DNA of 64,000 nucleotides from JAPHSX01 sp039714395 (lineage in GTDB: Bacteria; Pseudomonadota; Gammaproteobacteria; Thiohalomonadales; Thiohalomonadaceae): positions 1-64,000 of the forward strand of contig JBDLJH010000014.1 of the NCBI GenBank assembly GCA_039714395.1. Reading direction: 5' to 3'. Position numbers and translations under genes: made by a program. The notes below the pieces were generated by a model that saw only the letters and a list, made by a program, of their open reading frames with translations, was not told the origin of the DNA and searched no databases. Shown piece after piece: positions 1-9,739 of this stretch (its first letter is position 1; each line of letters opens with the position of its first letter).

Positions 1-1482
1 TCAGCTTAATCCTGACTTACCACTATAAACCAACTGCTCCCCTAGGTTCACCGGCACTATCAAGTATGCCACCGCGCCTACCTCCTCACGATTGAGAACT
101 CTCACCTCCCCCCCGTGCAGCTGTGCCACTTCTTTCACAAAGCTGAGGCCAAGCCCACTACTACGCGCCGCACTATCGGGACGAGGCAGAGAGTAGAAGC
201 GGTCGAATACTCTCTCTATTGCATAATCGGGAATGCCTGGACCCTGGTCAGCAATGGTGATTTCACAACGGTCTTCATGGATGCGGATGGCGATCAAGAT
301 CATGCCACCCTGTGGGCTAAAGGCGATGGCGTTGTCGATAAGATTGCTGAGTGCCTGTTGAATCAAAAAGCGTTCGCCCTGTATCGAGAGTGCATCCAGA
401 AAGTCAGTTTCGATTTTCAATTCCTTCTGCTGTAGCATCGGCTGTTTGTCGTTGCAGAGCTGTTGCAGCAGCGCAGTGATATCAATAGTTTCAACCTGCT
501 CCAGTCCCTGGCGTTTCTCCAGCGCAGCGAGTCCAAGCAGTTGCTCTACCACCTGATGCAGACGTTGCGATTCGTTGCGTATGTTGTCGATAAAGCGTTT
601 GCGGTCTTCCAGCGCCATCTCCTCATCCAGTAACTCTGCTGCGCCCTGAATCGCAGCCAGCGGGCTCTTTAACTCATGGGTCAGGGTGTGCAGGTAATTC
701 TCCACATAATCCTTGCCTTCCAGTTCGCTACGCATTGCCTCCATCGCCCCGGCCAGCTGCGCCAGCTCCTTCTCACGCAGCCGCGGCACACTCACGCGTT
801 TACCCTCTTGTACCGCACGGGCGTAGGCGGTGAGCTGACGAATAGAGAAGGTGAGCCAGTAGGTGATCAGCAGACCGAGCGCAATGGCCCCGAGAAGTAG
901 CAATACTCCCTTCTCCTCGATGTTACGTATCGCCCGCTCAACAAAAGGCTGTACCACAACACTAGGCTTGGCCACGGTGAGCACACCAATGATCTGCCCC
1001 TCATGTTTAATCGGTGCGGCGACATACATCACACTGCTGTACTCATCCTGTGGGTCTTCACGGGTAGTGCGCGCACCATACTCACCACGCAGGGTGAGGT
1101 AGACATCGTTCCAGCGTGAGTAGTCCTGACCCACATCACGGCCACGTGAGTCGTAAAGGACGATACCTTTTTTATCAGTAATGTAGACGATGAGGTTGGG
1201 ATCACGCTTTTTCAAAAACCAGATCCGCGCCTCGAGTCGGCGCTCGGCAAAGGCAGCCATTGCCGCGGCGAAATCACCATCGGTCACCGAATCTGTCGCC
1301 ACCTCCTCACTCACCATCTCCGCCAGCAGGTTACCACTGTCTACCAGCACCTCTTCCAGCGACTGGCGCATACCTGGCACCAGCTCGGCGGTGAAGGTGC
1401 GCATCACGAACCAGACGGCAAAACCGAGCAGCAGAAAATAACCTAGAAAGATGCGAACGCTAAGATTCACGTACCGAACCAC
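1..1482 (-). CDS. creC: CreC-type two-component sensor histidine kinase
   Basis: Inner-membrane sensor kinase of the CreBC (carbon source responsive) system; it should autophosphorylate and pass phosphate to CreB. Of 493 residues, an N-terminal membrane helix (about 10-28) and a second helix (about 192-212) bracket a periplasmic sensor holding the CreC-specific stretches VGQDYSRWNDV and SSVMYVAAPI. The phosphoacceptor His lies in THELKSP (about 269), followed by an HATPase domain with DQGPGIPD and SSGLGLSFV. Length and motifs follow E. coli CreC throughout. The start overlaps the creB stop by 23 nt, implying translational coupling. The stop codon is the first three bases of the window, so the gene is complete. 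Whether a creD homologue follows cannot be seen. Confidence 0.93.
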   Translation of the reverse strand: MVRYVNLSVRIFLGYFLLLGFAVWFVMRTFTAELVPGMRQSLEEVLVDSGNLLAEMVSEEVATDSVTDGDFAAAMAAFAERRLEARIWFLKKRDPNLIVYITDKKGIVLYDSRGRDVGQDYSRWNDVYLTLRGEYGARTTREDPQDEYSSVMYVAAPIKHEGQIIGVLTVAKPSVVVQPFVERAIRNIEEKGVLLLLGAIALGLLITYWLTFSIRQLTAYARAVQEGKRVSVPRLREKELAQLAGAMEAMRSELEGKDYVENYLHTLTHELKSPLAAIQGAAELLDEEMALEDRKRFIDNIRNESQRLHQVVEQLLGLAALEKRQGLEQVETIDITALLQQLCNDKQPMLQQKELKIETDFLDALSIQGERFLIQQALSNLIDNAIAFSPQGGMILIAIRIHEDRCEITIADQGPGIPDYAIERVFDRFYSLPRPDSAARSSGLGLSFVKEVAQLHGGEVRVLNREEVGAVAYLIVPVNLGEQLVYSGKSGLS

Positions 1483-2152
1483 TAATGCTGTAACCCATGC
1501 CGCGATGGGTCTTAATCAGATCGGCATCATCGCGAACCGCACGCAACTTGGCACGCAGGGTCTTAATGTGGGTATCGACTACCCGCTCCAGACTCTCCTC
1601 CGGTTCGCTCCACACCTGATCCATGATCTGGGTGCGCGAGAAGATACGCTCAGGCTGCTGCAACAGGGTCTCCAAAACAAGGTACTCATAGCGGGTAAGA
1701 TCGAGCCAGCTATCATAAAAGCGAATGCGTGCCCGTGCGGCATCGATCTCAAAGATCTCATCACCGGTTGCTGCGTTCGTACCACTGACAGCGGTACGCT
1801 TGAGGATCGCCTTCACCCGCGCCGCCAACTCACGAGGACTAAATGGCTTACCCACATAATCATCGGCCCCGATCTCCAGACCAACGATGCGATCCACCTC
1901 CTCGTTACGTGCGGTAAGAAAGATAATGGGGAGTTCGGAGAAGCGGCGAATCGTTTTGCAGAACTCAAAACCATTTCCATCGGGTAACCCTACATCGAGG
2001 ATCAGAAGGGCGGTATCTTCATGCTGGTGCAACCACTCTATCCCCTCACCACCGAGACGATGCCACTCGGTGGCAAAGCCCTCACTCTTCAGGGCATAGA
2101 TCACGGTATCGGCAATTGCCGCCTCGTCCTCAATTAACAGTATGGTTTGCAC
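1460..2152 (-). CDS. creB: CreB-type response regulator (OmpR family)
   Basis: DNA-binding response regulator partnered with CreC. The 230-residue protein has an N-terminal receiver domain with the acidic pair in LIEDEAAIAD, the phosphoacceptor Asp in ILDVGLPDGNG (about 53) and the conserved Lys in VGKPFSPRE. A C-terminal winged helix ends with the usual VDTHIKTLRAKL and THRGMGYSI elements. It lies 17 nt after the phosphoesterase gene and overlaps creC, so the three are probably one transcript. E. coli CreB binds TTCAC-N6-TTCAC direct repeats. I saw none upstream of this operon. Confidence 0.93.
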   Translation of the reverse strand: MQTILLIEDEAAIADTVIYALKSEGFATEWHRLGGEGIEWLHQHEDTALLILDVGLPDGNGFEFCKTIRRFSELPIIFLTARNEEVDRIVGLEIGADDYVGKPFSPRELAARVKAILKRTAVSGTNAATGDEIFEIDAARARIRFYDSWLDLTRYEYLVLETLLQQPERIFSRTQIMDQVWSEPEESLERVVDTHIKTLRAKLRAVRDDADLIKTHRGMGYSISGSVRES

Positions 2153-2169
2153 GTCCCTTTTCGCCCCGT

Positions 2170-2997
2170 CTATAGATTCTTGAGATACTGCTCTACTGAC
2201 TCGACCACGCCGATCTCACCAGCCTGAATCGCCTGAAGATATTTTTTTCGCCACGGCCCCACGTGCACACGGGCCTCGATAAATTCACGGAAAATGACCC
2301 GCGTTAATGCGCCACCTTCATCAAAAAAGCCGCTACGTTCAAAATCGGCAATCGCGCGTTCACGGTCATAAGCGACACGTACACTATCTGCCTTCCACCG
2401 ACCTTGTTGAAATTGCAGCTGCACATAGGCGGCACGTTCGTCATGGTCAAAAGGCTGACCCACCGATCCAGTATTCACCACCAGATTACCATTGTGGTAA
2501 CGGCTAAAGGCACGATGGGTGTGCGAGCCAATAAACAGGTCGCGCGGGTCACCCAGCCGCTCGATCAAATCCTCCCCCTCGGTCTCCGGCGAGATACCGT
2601 GGCGATCACCCTTTCGTGAGCCGTGGGTCACATGCAGGCTACCTCCGTCCAGTTCGGTGAGATCGAGGTGATCATCCCAGTTTGCGATCGCTTCAATCTG
2701 TTTGCCTAGCTGGCGCAACGCCAGGTGGGCAAAACGATCTATCTCATGGGTGGGACTGCCGGGATCGGGGCCGTGCTCGGCACAACGCAGCAACCAGTTT
2801 TCGTGGTTGCCGCGCAGAAAGCGTGCACCAGACTGCTCGCGTTGCAGTAGCTGCAACACATCCAGACTACAGGGGCCGCGATTGACCAGGTCACCATTAA
2901 CAATCACCTCGTCGGGCTGCCAGCGTGCAATATCCTCCAGCACCGCCTCCAACGCTGGGACATTACCGTGGACATCGGAAAGGACTGCGATTTTCAT
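2170..2997 (-). CDS. Calcineurin-like metallophosphoesterase
   Basis: Predicted cytoplasmic metal-dependent phosphoesterase of 275 residues. All core motifs are visible: SDVHGN near the N-terminus (D8, H10), NGDLVNRGP, GNHENW, THGSRKG and GSHTHRAF. These give a dinuclear metal site of the YfcE/serine-threonine phosphatase type. I chose the ATG at 2997 because the protein then begins directly with the first metal motif; an upstream start at 3105 would add 36 unconserved residues and run into the uvrA leader. It is the first gene of a likely operon with creB and creC. The substrate is not recognisable; protein phosphatase and nucleotide phosphodiesterase are both possible. Confidence 0.85.
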   Translation of the reverse strand: MKIAVLSDVHGNVPALEAVLEDIARWQPDEVIVNGDLVNRGPCSLDVLQLLQREQSGARFLRGNHENWLLRCAEHGPDPGSPTHEIDRFAHLALRQLGKQIEAIANWDDHLDLTELDGGSLHVTHGSRKGDRHGISPETEGEDLIERLGDPRDLFIGSHTHRAFSRYHNGNLVVNTGSVGQPFDHDERAAYVQLQFQQGRWKADSVRVAYDRERAIADFERSGFFDEGGALTRVIFREFIEARVHVGPWRKKYLQAIQAGEIGVVESVEQYLKNL

Positions 2998-3123
2998 GGA
3001 TCTATTAAACCGTTCGCACCCACTAAACACAACAGACAAAAGGTGTGGTTTTCCACGACCTTGCAGGTATTCACCCGGAGACCCACAATAGATGGTCTCA
3101 CCCACAATAAAGACTCCACCCCG

Positions 3124-6100
3124 ATGGCCAACGACAGCATCAAGATCAAAGGCGCACGCCAGAACAACCTGAAGAACCTCGACCTGGAGCTGCCGCTGGG
3201 TGAGCTAATCGTCGTTACCGGGGTCTCCGGCTCAGGTAAGTCCTCACTCGCCTTCGACACGGTCTACGCCGAGGGGCAGCGCCGCTACGTCGAGACCTTT
3301 TCCCCCTACGCCCGACAGTTCCTCGACCGCATGGATCGCCCGCAGGTGGAGAGCATCGAGGGGATCCCACCGGCCATCGCCATCGACCAGACCAACCCGG
3401 TGCGCACCTCACGCTCCACCGTCGGCACCATGACCGAGCTGAATGATCACCTCAAGCTACTCTTCGCCCGCGCCGCGACACTCTACTGCCACGGCTGCGG
3501 ACGCGAGGTGCAACGTGATACCCCGGACGGCATCTATAAGTTATTGATGGCCGAGGCCGGCAAAGAACAACCACGGCTGGTGATCACCTTCAGCATCGAG
3601 GTACCGCATAACTTCACCGCAGATGAAATAAAGAAGGTGCTGGAGCAGCAGGGCTACACCCGCCTCCATGCGGAACATGACCATACTATTGAGGTAGTGC
3701 AGGATCGCCTACGCCTCACCACCGACAACCGTGGCCGTCTGATAGAGGCCGTTGAGACCGCCCTGGAGAAGGGACACGGAAAAATGGCGGTCTATCCGCT
3801 GAACGAAGACCGTGAGCCCGGTCAGCCATGGAAATTCTCATCCGATCTGCACTGCGCCAGTTGCGACATTCATTATAAGGAACCGCAACCAAATCTATTT
3901 TCATTTAACTCCGCCCTCGGCGCCTGCGACACCTGTCGCGGCTTCGGTCGCACCATCGGCATCGACTGGAATTTAGTGATCCCAGATGAGTCGCTGTCGC
4001 TGCGTGAAGGGGCAATCAAGCCCTTCCGCAGCGGCTACTCGATGGAGTGCCAGGAAGACCTGCTGCGCTACGGACGCAAGCTCAAGTTCGACCTCGATAC
4101 CCCATGGGGAGACCTCGATGAAAAAACAAAACGCTGGGTAATTGACGGCGAAGGCCCCTGGGATGGTAAGAGCTGGTACGGGGTGCAGGAGTATTTCAAC
4201 TTTCTGGAGAGCAAGGCCTACAAGATGCACATCCGCATCATGCTCTCCAAGTACCGCAGCTATGATGTCTGCCCCAGCTGTAACGGTGCACGACTCAAGG
4301 ATGAGGTGTTCGATTTTCGCATAGGCAACAAACAGGAGGCCGATGCTGTGCTGGCCTCTGCGGAGCGTTTTCGCAGTACCGCTGTCACCATGGACACGGC
4401 AATATATAAAGCTCTTCCGGGCCTCAACCTGTTCGATGTGATGCAGCTGCCACTGGAGCAGGTACAACGCTTTTTCGACAAGCTGTTCAGTAAACGCAAA
4501 AAATCAGCCGATGAATTTGATCTGTTACTCGAGGAGATCCGCTCACGGCTGAAATATCTTGGTGACGTCGGCCTCGGTTACCTCACTCTGGATCGCCAGT
4601 CTCGTACCCTGTCCGGCGGTGAGGTGCAGCGCATCAACCTCACCACTGCGCTGGGTACCTCGCTGGTCAACACGTTGTTCGTGCTGGACGAACCGAGTAT
4701 CGGCCTGCATCCGCGCGACATCGAACGTATTAACGGTGTGCTCACCCGACTGCGTGATGCCGGCAATTCATTATTGGTAGTCGAGCATGACCCGCAGATC
4801 ATGTTACGGGCCGATCGCATCCTGGACATCGGTCCCGGTCCCGGTGAGCGCGGCGGTGAGATCGTCTTCTATGGGACTCCACAACAGCTGGTAGGAGCGG
4901 CTACGCCGCGAAACCGTGCCGGCTCAAGCAGATCGAGGCATAGCCGCTCCTACAGTAATCCTAAGAATTCGCTCACCGCGAGCTACCTCAACGGCAAAGC
5001 ACAGGTTGGCGAAGCAAACGAGAGCAACCCACCCGATGAGACCACCCGTTATCTCGAGATCATCGGTGCCAGCGAACACAACCTGAAAAATATCGACGTG
5101 CGTATTCCACTCGGCCACATGGTCACCCTCACCGGTGTCTCCGGCTCTGGCAAATCGACCCTGGTGCAGGATGTGCTGTTCAACGCCCTCTCCAAACTAA
5201 AGGGCAGGCCGGAGGAGATCCCCGGTGCACACAGGGCGATCACTGGTGACGATCTGATCGATGATGTGGTGTTACTGGATCAGGCCCCGATTGGAAAGTC
5301 TTCACGCTCCAACCCGGTAAGTTATGTCGGCGCCTGGGATGCAATCCGCAAACGCCTCGCCAATGCTCAACTATCCAGAGAGCGCGGCTACAAGCCGGGC
5401 ACATTCAGTTTCAACGCCGGTAACGGCCGCTGTCCCAGCTGTAACGGCTCAGGTTTCGAGCATGTCGAGATGCAGTTTCTTAGCGACGTCTATCTGCGCT
5501 GTCCCGACTGTAATGGCCGACGCTACCGCAACGAAATCCTGGAAGTAAAACTCGATGGGAAATCGGTGGCCGATATTCTGCAATTAACCGTCAGCGAGGC
5601 ACTGCAGTTTTTCGAGGGTGAAAAGGATATCCACAAGGTACTTGAACCGTTACAGGCTGTCGGGCTCTCCTACCTGCGACTCGGCCAGCCGGTACCCACC
5701 CTCTCCGGTGGTGAGGCGCAACGACTCAAGCTGGCTGGTTATCTGGCAAAAAGCGGGAAAAAGAAAAAGGTGGGCGACAAATTACTGTTCCTGCTCGATG
5801 AACCGACTACCGGTCTGCACTTCGCCGACATCGCGGTACTGCTCAAGGCGCTGCGACGCCTATTGCGCGAAGGCCACTCTCTGCTAATAATCGAACACAA
5901 TCTTGATGTCATCGCTGCCAGCGACTGGCTCATCGACCTCGGACCCGAGGGCGGTAATGGCGGCGGCCAACTGGTATGCGCAGGAACACCGGCACAGGTG
6001 GCTAAACACAAAACCAGTCACACCGGCAGGGCACTACGTGATTACCGAGAAGTCTTTATCAATATAAGCGAGGTTCCAACCCGGCAGGCCACCGCACGCA

Positions 6101-8694
6101 AGAGCAACACAACATCCAGGGCCATCGAAATTGTTCACGCCCGTGAACACAACCTGAAAAATGTCTCACTCGAAATACCGCGTGAGAAGTTCACCGTGAT
6201 CACCGGTGTCTCCGGTTCGGGTAAATCGACCATCGCCTTCGATATTCTTTTCAATGAAGGTCAACGCCGTTACCTCGAATCACTCAACGCCTACGCCCGC
6301 CAGTTCGTACAACCCGCCTCGCGTCCGGATGTGGACGCGGTGTTCGGCATTCCTCCCACGGTCGCCATCGAACAGCGCACCAGTCGTGGTGGCCGTAAAA
6401 GTACCGTCGGCACGCTTACCGAGATCCACCACTTTCTGCGCCTGTTATTTGTAAAGCTCGGTGTGCAATATTGCCCCGAGTGCCAGGTACCGATTGAGCC
6501 GCAGTCACGAGAGGCCATTCTCGCCCACTTACTATCGACCTATCGCAACAAAAGGATCGCCCTGCTGGCACCGCTGGTGATCAATCGCAAAGGCATCTAC
6601 AAAGAGCTGGCACAGTGGGCCGACCGCAAGGGATATCCACTGCTGCGTGTTGACGGCGAACCGCTCCCTACCGCCGACTGGCCGGTGCTGGATCGCTACC
6701 ACGAACACAATATCGACCTGCCGGCGGGGGAAATTATTATCAAGCCTGAGAATGAGGCCGAGCTACGCCAGCTGCTCGGTGAAGCCCTCGACCACGGCAA
6801 AGGTACGGTACGTGTCGCGTTGGTAAAACGTGGTGGTAGCTGGGGCGAGGAGCAGCACTTCTCCACCCACCGCACCTGCCCCAGTTGCGGACTCGGATTC
6901 GAGGAGCCCGATCCACGTCTCTTCTCCTATAACTCCAAGCACGGCTGGTGCGAAAGCTGCTATGGCACCGGTACCGTACTGCCCGGCTTCGATGACGAGC
7001 AATCAGGCGAAGAGGGCGAATGGCTAGACAACGAAGCAGAACCTGAAACCTGCCCCAGCTGCGAGGGCGCACGCCTCAACAACGAGGCACTGGCTGTCTA
7101 CTTTCACGACTGGAATATCGCCGAGTATGCCGCCTGCCCGGTGGGCGAGGCGCTGCCAATTTTCAATGATCTGCAACTCAATAAACGGGAGCAGGCCATC
7201 GGACAGGATGTCATCAGCGAAATCATTTCACGTCTTGAATTTCTTAAAGAGGTGGGGCTTAACTACCTCACTCTGGATCGCGCCGCACCTACCCTCTCTG
7301 GTGGTGAGGCACAACGTATTCGTCTTGCCTCACAGCTGGGCTCCAACCTGCGCGGCGTCTGCTACATCCTCGATGAGCCGACCATCGGCCTGCATCCACG
7401 AGACAACACCCTGCTACTGGGCACGCTAAAAAAACTCGAGGGCAAGGGCAACACCATCGTCGTGGTCGAACACGACGAGGAGACCATCCGTAGTGCCGAG
7501 CATGTGATCGATATCGGTCCCGGCGCCGGTATTCGGGGCGGTGAGGTAATCCACACCGGAAGCGTCAAACAGCTGATGAAGAATAAACGTTCACTGACCG
7601 GACAGTTCCTGGCCCAGCCACTCAAGCACCCACTGTTCGAACAACGAGAAGAACAGAAAGAAAATGTGCTGCAAGTTCGCGCTGCAGCGCTGAATAATCT
7701 AAAACAGATCGACGTCGATATTCCACTACAGCGACTGGTCTGCGTCAGTGGCGTCTCCGGCTCAGGTAAATCCACCCTGGTGCGCGAGGTGGTCGCAAAG
7801 AGTCTGAAAAACCTCATTAGCCGAGGAAACAAAAAGGGACGCATAGCAGGCGAACACTATCACGGCTGCGGTAAGATTGACGGCTGGCAATCCATCGAAC
7901 GTGTGCTGGAGGTAGACCAGACCCCCATCGGAAAAACACCGCGCTCCTGCCCTGCTACCTACGTCGGTTTCTGGGATGAGATCCGCAAGCTTTACGCCCA
8001 GACCGAAGATGCCCGCATCCACGGCTGGAAGGCGGGGCGATTCTCTTTTAACACCAGTGGCGGCAGCTGCGAGACCTGTAAAGGTCAGGGTATGACCCGC
8101 GTCGAGATGAGTTTTCTTCCCGATGTAAAGACCCTCTGCGAATCCTGCCACGGTGCACGGTTCAACCCGGAAACCCTGGCCTTAAAGTATCGCAACAAGT
8201 CGATTGGTGACGTACTCGCGATGAACGTCGACGAGGCGGTGGGGTTCTTCGAACACCACCCGAAAATCCACCACCCGCTGCAACTGCTACAGGATGTCGG
8301 CCTCGGCTACCTGACACTAGGTCAGCAGAGCCCCACCCTCTCCGGCGGCGAGGCGCAACGCATCAAACTGGTAACGGAGCTGTCCAAGGCCCGACCCAAC
8401 GCCCGCACCTTCACTTCCACCCTGTATGTACTGGATGAACCGACCGTTGGCCTGCATATGGCTGATGTAGAAAAATTGATTCGTGTACTGCATCGTCTGG
8501 TCGACGCCGGTCACTCAGTAATCGTCATCGAACATAATCTGGATGTCCTCGCCGAGGCCGACTGGTGTCTCGATATCGGCCCCGAGGGCGGCGATGGTGG
8601 AGGCGAAATTGTGGTAGAGGGTACACCCAGGACCATCATCAAGGCGTGGAAGCGTTCACCAACAGCCCGGGCCATGCGTGAACTATTCAGGTGA
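3124..8694 (+). CDS. uvrA: Double-length UvrA: tandem fusion with four ABC ATPase domains
   Basis: An 1856-residue protein about twice the length of normal UvrA (~940). It consists of two complete UvrA halves in tandem. Four Walker A motifs GVSGSGKS occur near residues 33, 672, 1027 and 1542, four LSGGE signatures near 495, 858, 1392 and 1738, and four Walker B/D-loops (LDEPSIGLHP, LDEPTTGLHF, LDEPTIGLHP, LDEPTVGLHM). All look catalytically intact. CxxC zinc-finger pairs (CPSCNG, CPDCNG, CETCKG, CESCHG) are present in both halves. UvrA normally recognises DNA damage as a dimer and loads UvrB; the fusion could act as a covalent dimer. I chose ATG 3124 because the protein then begins MANDSIKIKG, as in the family. 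Residues 590-610 are encoded by an inserted palindromic repeat. A separate canonical uvrA probably exists elsewhere. Confidence 0.93.
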   Translation: MANDSIKIKGARQNNLKNLDLELPLGELIVVTGVSGSGKSSLAFDTVYAEGQRRYVETFSPYARQFLDRMDRPQVESIEGIPPAIAIDQTNPVRTSRSTVGTMTELNDHLKLLFARAATLYCHGCGREVQRDTPDGIYKLLMAEAGKEQPRLVITFSIEVPHNFTADEIKKVLEQQGYTRLHAEHDHTIEVVQDRLRLTTDNRGRLIEAVETALEKGHGKMAVYPLNEDREPGQPWKFSSDLHCASCDIHYKEPQPNLFSFNSALGACDTCRGFGRTIGIDWNLVIPDESLSLREGAIKPFRSGYSMECQEDLLRYGRKLKFDLDTPWGDLDEKTKRWVIDGEGPWDGKSWYGVQEYFNFLESKAYKMHIRIMLSKYRSYDVCPSCNGARLKDEVFDFRIGNKQEADAVLASAERFRSTAVTMDTAIYKALPGLNLFDVMQLPLEQVQRFFDKLFSKRKKSADEFDLLLEEIRSRLKYLGDVGLGYLTLDRQSRTLSGGEVQRINLTTALGTSLVNTLFVLDEPSIGLHPRDIERINGVLTRLRDAGNSLLVVEHDPQIMLRADRILDIGPGPGERGGEIVFYGTPQQLVGAATPRNRAGSSRSRHSRSYSNPKNSLTASYLNGKAQVGEANESNPPDETTRYLEIIGASEHNLKNIDVRIPLGHMVTLTGVSGSGKSTLVQDVLFNALSKLKGRPEEIPGAHRAITGDDLIDDVVLLDQAPIGKSSRSNPVSYVGAWDAIRKRLANAQLSRERGYKPGTFSFNAGNGRCPSCNGSGFEHVEMQFLSDVYLRCPDCNGRRYRNEILEVKLDGKSVADILQLTVSEALQFFEGEKDIHKVLEPLQAVGLSYLRLGQPVPTLSGGEAQRLKLAGYLAKSGKKKKVGDKLLFLLDEPTTGLHFADIAVLLKALRRLLREGHSLLIIEHNLDVIAASDWLIDLGPEGGNGGGQLVCAGTPAQVAKHKTSHTGRALRDYREVFINISEVPTRQATARKSNTTSRAIEIVHAREHNLKNVSLEIPREKFTVITGVSGSGKSTIAFDILFNEGQRRYLESLNAYARQFVQPASRPDVDAVFGIPPTVAIEQRTSRGGRKSTVGTLTEIHHFLRLLFVKLGVQYCPECQVPIEPQSREAILAHLLSTYRNKRIALLAPLVINRKGIYKELAQWADRKGYPLLRVDGEPLPTADWPVLDRYHEHNIDLPAGEIIIKPENEAELRQLLGEALDHGKGTVRVALVKRGGSWGEEQHFSTHRTCPSCGLGFEEPDPRLFSYNSKHGWCESCYGTGTVLPGFDDEQSGEEGEWLDNEAEPETCPSCEGARLNNEALAVYFHDWNIAEYAACPVGEALPIFNDLQLNKREQAIGQDVISEIISRLEFLKEVGLNYLTLDRAAPTLSGGEAQRIRLASQLGSNLRGVCYILDEPTIGLHPRDNTLLLGTLKKLEGKGNTIVVVEHDEETIRSAEHVIDIGPGAGIRGGEVIHTGSVKQLMKNKRSLTGQFLAQPLKHPLFEQREEQKENVLQVRAAALNNLKQIDVDIPLQRLVCVSGVSGSGKSTLVREVVAKSLKNLISRGNKKGRIAGEHYHGCGKIDGWQSIERVLEVDQTPIGKTPRSCPATYVGFWDEIRKLYAQTEDARIHGWKAGRFSFNTSGGSCETCKGQGMTRVEMSFLPDVKTLCESCHGARFNPETLALKYRNKSIGDVLAMNVDEAVGFFEHHPKIHHPLQLLQDVGLGYLTLGQQSPTLSGGEAQRIKLVTELSKARPNARTFTSTLYVLDEPTVGLHMADVEKLIRVLHRLVDAGHSVIVIEHNLDVLAEADWCLDIGPEGGDGGGEIVVEGTPRTIIKAWKRSPTARAMRELFR
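4891..4953 (+). repeat. REP-like palindromic element inserted in frame within uvrA
   Basis: A 63-bp element with perfect 13-bp terminal inverted arms, GTAGGAGCGGCTA at 4891-4903 and TAGCCGCTCCTAC at 4941-4953. The same GTAGGAGC...GCTCCTAC arms recur in the tandem array at 56.9-57.4 kb. It begins exactly on a codon boundary, is 21 codons long and contains no in-frame stop, so it is translated as an Arg/Ser-rich linker. It falls between the first and second ABC domains of the first UvrA half, where E. coli UvrA has a short linker, so the insertion is probably tolerated structurally. Confidence 0.88.
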
Positions 8695-8767
8695 TCGGCA
8701 CTCCAACCGTTAGTGTCTATACGTTACAATCCCACGACAAAACCAAAAAAGAGGTTCTTCATCGCTC

Positions 8768-9712
8768 ATGTACCGCCTGCTTGTAATGCTACTGCTATTT
8801 ATCAGCCTACCGGCCCATGCACAGGAACGGGAGCAGCTCCACTTCCACCTCAGCTACAGTGGACTTCTCACGGGATTTATGTGGAAAGAACTGGCTGACG
8901 TAAACCTCACACTCCAGCCAGAGGAAACCACATTTCTCGATCAACCCGCTTCACGTATTGAGATGACCGTAAGTACGGAACATTACGGCTTCGCTGAATC
9001 ATTTCATGCCTTGCGTTATCGCTGGGAGAGCATTCTGACCCCTGATCTACAGCGTATCCAGCTAGTTCGTGTTATCGACGAAGGTGACAGCAACAGTCAC
9101 GATGTCTACTGGTATGACTGGTCAAAGGATCTCATTTCAGAATTCCGCAAGCGCAAACAGATCGATGTTAGCATCCCGATGTTTGATGATGAGGACGGGC
9201 CCAAACTGGAGTGGGAAAAAGACACCTTCAAGCGAACACCAAAATTTATCGATCCCTACCCGCCCGTAACAGAAAAGCTTGGTTACCTTATACAAAAAAA
9301 ATATCATAAGGGAGTATTAAACGGCGATGCCATTGACCCTCTAACCATGTTGATGCGGCTGCGTCATCACGACTTCCATGGTGAAAATACGATTTTGCTG
9401 AATATTATTAATGAGGAAAGCCTGGAACCCTACCTTGCCCGCCTTAGCGGCACAGCAGAGCTACAATTCAACGGCTGTACTGAACAGGCAATTAAGATTG
9501 AGATCCGCCGCAGCAACCATAATGGCGAAGACGGGGTAATGCATATGTGGTTAAGCGATGATGCGAGACGTCTGCCACTACGCATTGATGTCGATGCACC
9601 ACTGGGAAGCCTGCACATTGAATTGCAACAGGTACTACCCACAACACTCAGCAACAGTTGCAATGGGAATACGGGGCAGGAGAGGAATCAACTACTGAGT
9701 GATATCGACTGA
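8768..9712 (+). CDS. Exported DUF3108-type protein
   Basis: A 314-residue protein with a clear signal peptide (hydrophobic residues 3-16, cleavage after AHA near 18), so it is probably periplasmic or outer-membrane associated. The body is rich in beta-strand pattern and has the layout of DUF3108 proteins: an early glycine turn (SYSGLLTGFMWKE), a YRWES/VYWYDW stretch and a central D-P-L-T-MLMRLR segment matching the family's common DPLS-like motif. No catalytic residues are recognised and the function is unknown. It begins about 70 nt after uvrA and faces rhlE convergently. Confidence 0.7.
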   Translation: MYRLLVMLLLFISLPAHAQEREQLHFHLSYSGLLTGFMWKELADVNLTLQPEETTFLDQPASRIEMTVSTEHYGFAESFHALRYRWESILTPDLQRIQLVRVIDEGDSNSHDVYWYDWSKDLISEFRKRKQIDVSIPMFDDEDGPKLEWEKDTFKRTPKFIDPYPPVTEKLGYLIQKKYHKGVLNGDAIDPLTMLMRLRHHDFHGENTILLNIINEESLEPYLARLSGTAELQFNGCTEQAIKIEIRRSNHNGEDGVMHMWLSDDARRLPLRIDVDAPLGSLHIELQQVLPTTLSNSCNGNTGQERNQLLSDID

Positions 9713-9739
9713 TCGTGTTTCACCCCTCAGCAAAGCCGG

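Noticed and set aside
1451..1987. A 178-codon plus-strand frame over creB
   Set aside because: It is a complementary shadow of creB, without domain or start signal.
2968..3123. N-terminal extension of UvrA by 52 residues
   Set aside because: The extension overlaps the phosphoesterase start and is unlike any UvrA N-terminus; ATG 3124 gives the family start.
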